A DNA stretch of 64,000 nt from Pontederia crassipes (taxonomy: Eukaryota; Streptophyta; Magnoliopsida; Commelinales; Pontederiaceae), in contig CM060186.1 of the NCBI GenBank assembly GCA_030549335.1, positions 25,652,689 to 25,716,688 on the forward strand. The letters are read 5' to 3'. Below the pieces are notes generated by a model, which did no database searches, was not told the origin of the DNA, and was given only the letters and a program-made list of their open reading frames with translations. The translations under genes and the position numbers were made by a program. Each line of letters opens with the position of its first letter. Position 1 is the first letter of the stretch. Of this stretch, positions 62,465 through 64,000 are shown piece after piece.

Positions 62465-63550
62465 GGGAAAAATTACACCAAATGCCCTCCAACTTTAAGG
62501 TTTGCTCTAAGGTACCCTTCAACTTCACTTTGTAACACAAATGTCCTTCATCTTTTAACGCGTTTCACCCGATGTCCTCTTTACATGGGATAGCCGGTTT
62601 TTCAAATTTTCATCGACGTAGCGTCCACGTGGCCATCTTCTCTCTCCTCCACGCAAATAGTCATCCGATGTGGCATGCTCCGACGTGGCACATAAAATTA
62701 CACCAATGCCCTCCAACTTTAAGGTTTGCTCAGTGATACCCTCCAACTTTACTTTATAACACAAATGCCCTTCATCTTTTAACACATTTCACCCGATGCT
62801 CTCTTTACCTGGGACAGCCGATTTCTCGATTTTCCGTCCACGTGACAATCTCCTCTCTCCTTCACGCAAATAGTCATCCGACGTGGCATGCTCCGACGTG
62901 GTACATAAAATTATACCAAATATTCTCCAACTTTAAATTTTGCTCATCAAATGTACATAAAATTACACCAATTTGGGCAAAGACGACGGCTGACGAACGC
63001 GAAAGATGGACGATGAAGGAGGCGAACGACGAAAGAGAGCGAATGGCGAAGGAGGTTTCACGCGAACGACGACAATGAGGGAAATAAGAAAATAATTTAA
63101 TAGTGAGTGTGTTTAAGTAAGATGTTTTAATATGTGGTGCCACGTCGGACGACTATTTGCACGGAGGAGAGAGGAGATGACCATGTGGATGCCACATCAA
63201 TGAAAAATAAAAAAAATCAACTGTTCTAGGTAAAGAGGGCATCGAGTGAAATGTATTAAAAAATGAAGGGCATTTGTGTTACAAAGTGAAGTTGGAGGGT
63301 ATCGCTGAGCAAACTTTAAAGTTGGAGGGCATTTGTGTAATTTTATGTGCCACGTCGGACGACTATTTGCATGGAGGAGATGGCCATGTGGACGCCACGT
63401 CGATGAAAAATAAAAAAATCAGCTATCCCGTGTAAAGAGGGTTTCGGGTGAAACGCGTTAAAAGAGGAATGACATTTGTGTTACAAAGTGAAGTTGGAGG
63501 GTACCGTTAAGCAAATCTTAAAGTTGGAGGGCATTTGGTGTAATTTTTTC
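62465..63550. mobile_element. Mutator-like (foldback) element with long inverted repeats
   Basis: A perfect 9-bp target duplication, TTTTGAAAA, lies at 62456-62464 and 63551-63559, the size expected for Mutator. Terminal inverted repeats exceed 200 bp and begin GGGAAAAATTACACCAAATGCCCTCCAACTTTAAG. Each arm contains the terminal block twice (starts at about 62465 and 62696 on the left), giving a four-copy foldback. Only a short unique centre (about 62940-63100) remains. No transposase is encoded. Confidence 0.88.
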
Positions 63551-63559
63551 TTTTGAAAA

Positions 63560-64000
63560 ATCAAAGAAGATTTTGAATGGTGTTTCCATTAATCTTTCCT
63601 TCTTTTAATATAATAATTTTTGAATTTCACTTGTCAAAATTGATTCTAAAGCTCGAAATATATTTTATTGTACTCTAAATAAGGAAAGCTTAAATCTCAT
63701 TTCTAAATATTACACTTCTCGTGAGATTTAGTTAAAGTTATGATTTAGATGTGAAGGCAAGGAAAATGAACGAGATGACACATCGGATGAAGGTGAAAAA
63801 AATTGTCAATTCTACATTCACAACATGCGATCAAGATTTTGATACATGCTTAATGACAAAAAGTGAGGAAGACGAGGTAACATCAAACTCCTCCTATTGT
63901 TCTATATATACTAGCAATGATGATGATGATATTAATTTTGATGTGCATAAAGAATTTTCATTTTTTATTCAAAAACATATTTCTCTTAAAAATGGATTAT
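63560..64000 (+). pseudogene. gag: Copia 3 gag relic, downstream part
   Basis: After the Mutator-like element, gag resumes with frameshifts and stops. From about 63750 a frame gives KARKMNEMTHRMKVKK, then CLMTKSEEDEVTSNSS and TSNDDDDINFDVHKEF. This matches the acidic CLMAxxxxEVxSxSSxSSxxxDDDD linker of plant copia Gag-pol proteins. It runs off the window edge. Confidence 0.65.

Larger units (their letters stand above)
59784..64000 (+). mobile_element. Ty1/copia LTR retrotransposon 3, left part only
   Basis: One LTR (59784-62259), a primer site and gag pieces are in the window; the rest lies beyond the right edge. It reads on the plus strand, opposite to copia 1 and 2. It is interrupted by a hAT-like element in the LTR and a Mutator-like element in gag. 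Without those insertions the LTR would be about 1.4 kb. Confidence 0.75.

Overview
The window is nuclear DNA of a flowering plant. It carries one spliced chromatin gene, a few decayed host-type genes, and about 45 kb of nested transposable elements in AT-rich sequence. The GC-rich first exon of the chromatin gene and the long LTRs suggest a monocot, but that is inference; I cannot name the species.

Layout, left to right. 1-3.4 kb: AT-rich DNA holding three head-to-tail copies of a ~650-bp MITE. 3.4-8.3 kb: a complete but inactivated Ty1/copia element (minus strand, CTTAC target duplication). 8.5-21.6 kb: the relic of an RPA70-like OB-fold gene (minus strand). A 10-kb Ty3/gypsy chromovirus (10983-20966, CTATA target duplication) has split its first exon from the rest; one LTR of that gypsy carries a CACTA fragment. 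22-32.6 kb: AT-rich DNA with several Helitron termini (TC starts, 3' hairpin plus CTAG, insertion between A and T), some nested. The last terminus abuts the chromatin gene.

32.7-48 kb: a complete nine-exon gene for a MYST histone acetyltransferase of the plant HAM1/HAM2 type (434 aa, plus strand). It is the only gene I judge intact. Its introns hold two hAT-like elements of one family, a LINE relic split by a MITE, an Au-type SINE, a near-perfect 123-nt palindrome and a GC-AG intron.

48-64 kb: a Helitron 3' end, a second copia element (50694-55484, ATGAC duplication), a decayed flavonoid/anthocyanidin 3-O-glucosyltransferase-type UGT gene, a GRF zinc-finger relic, a MULE transposase C-terminal relic, and the left part of a third copia element. 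That third element is interrupted by a hAT-like element just downstream of its LTR TATA box and by a long-TIR Mutator-like element inside its gag.

I found no new multi-gene system. The most useful points are coding relics with no long ORF (RPA, UGT, GRF, MULE), the intronic palindrome, the resolved nesting order with target duplications, and a shared Trp-to-stop change at the same motif in two different copia elements.
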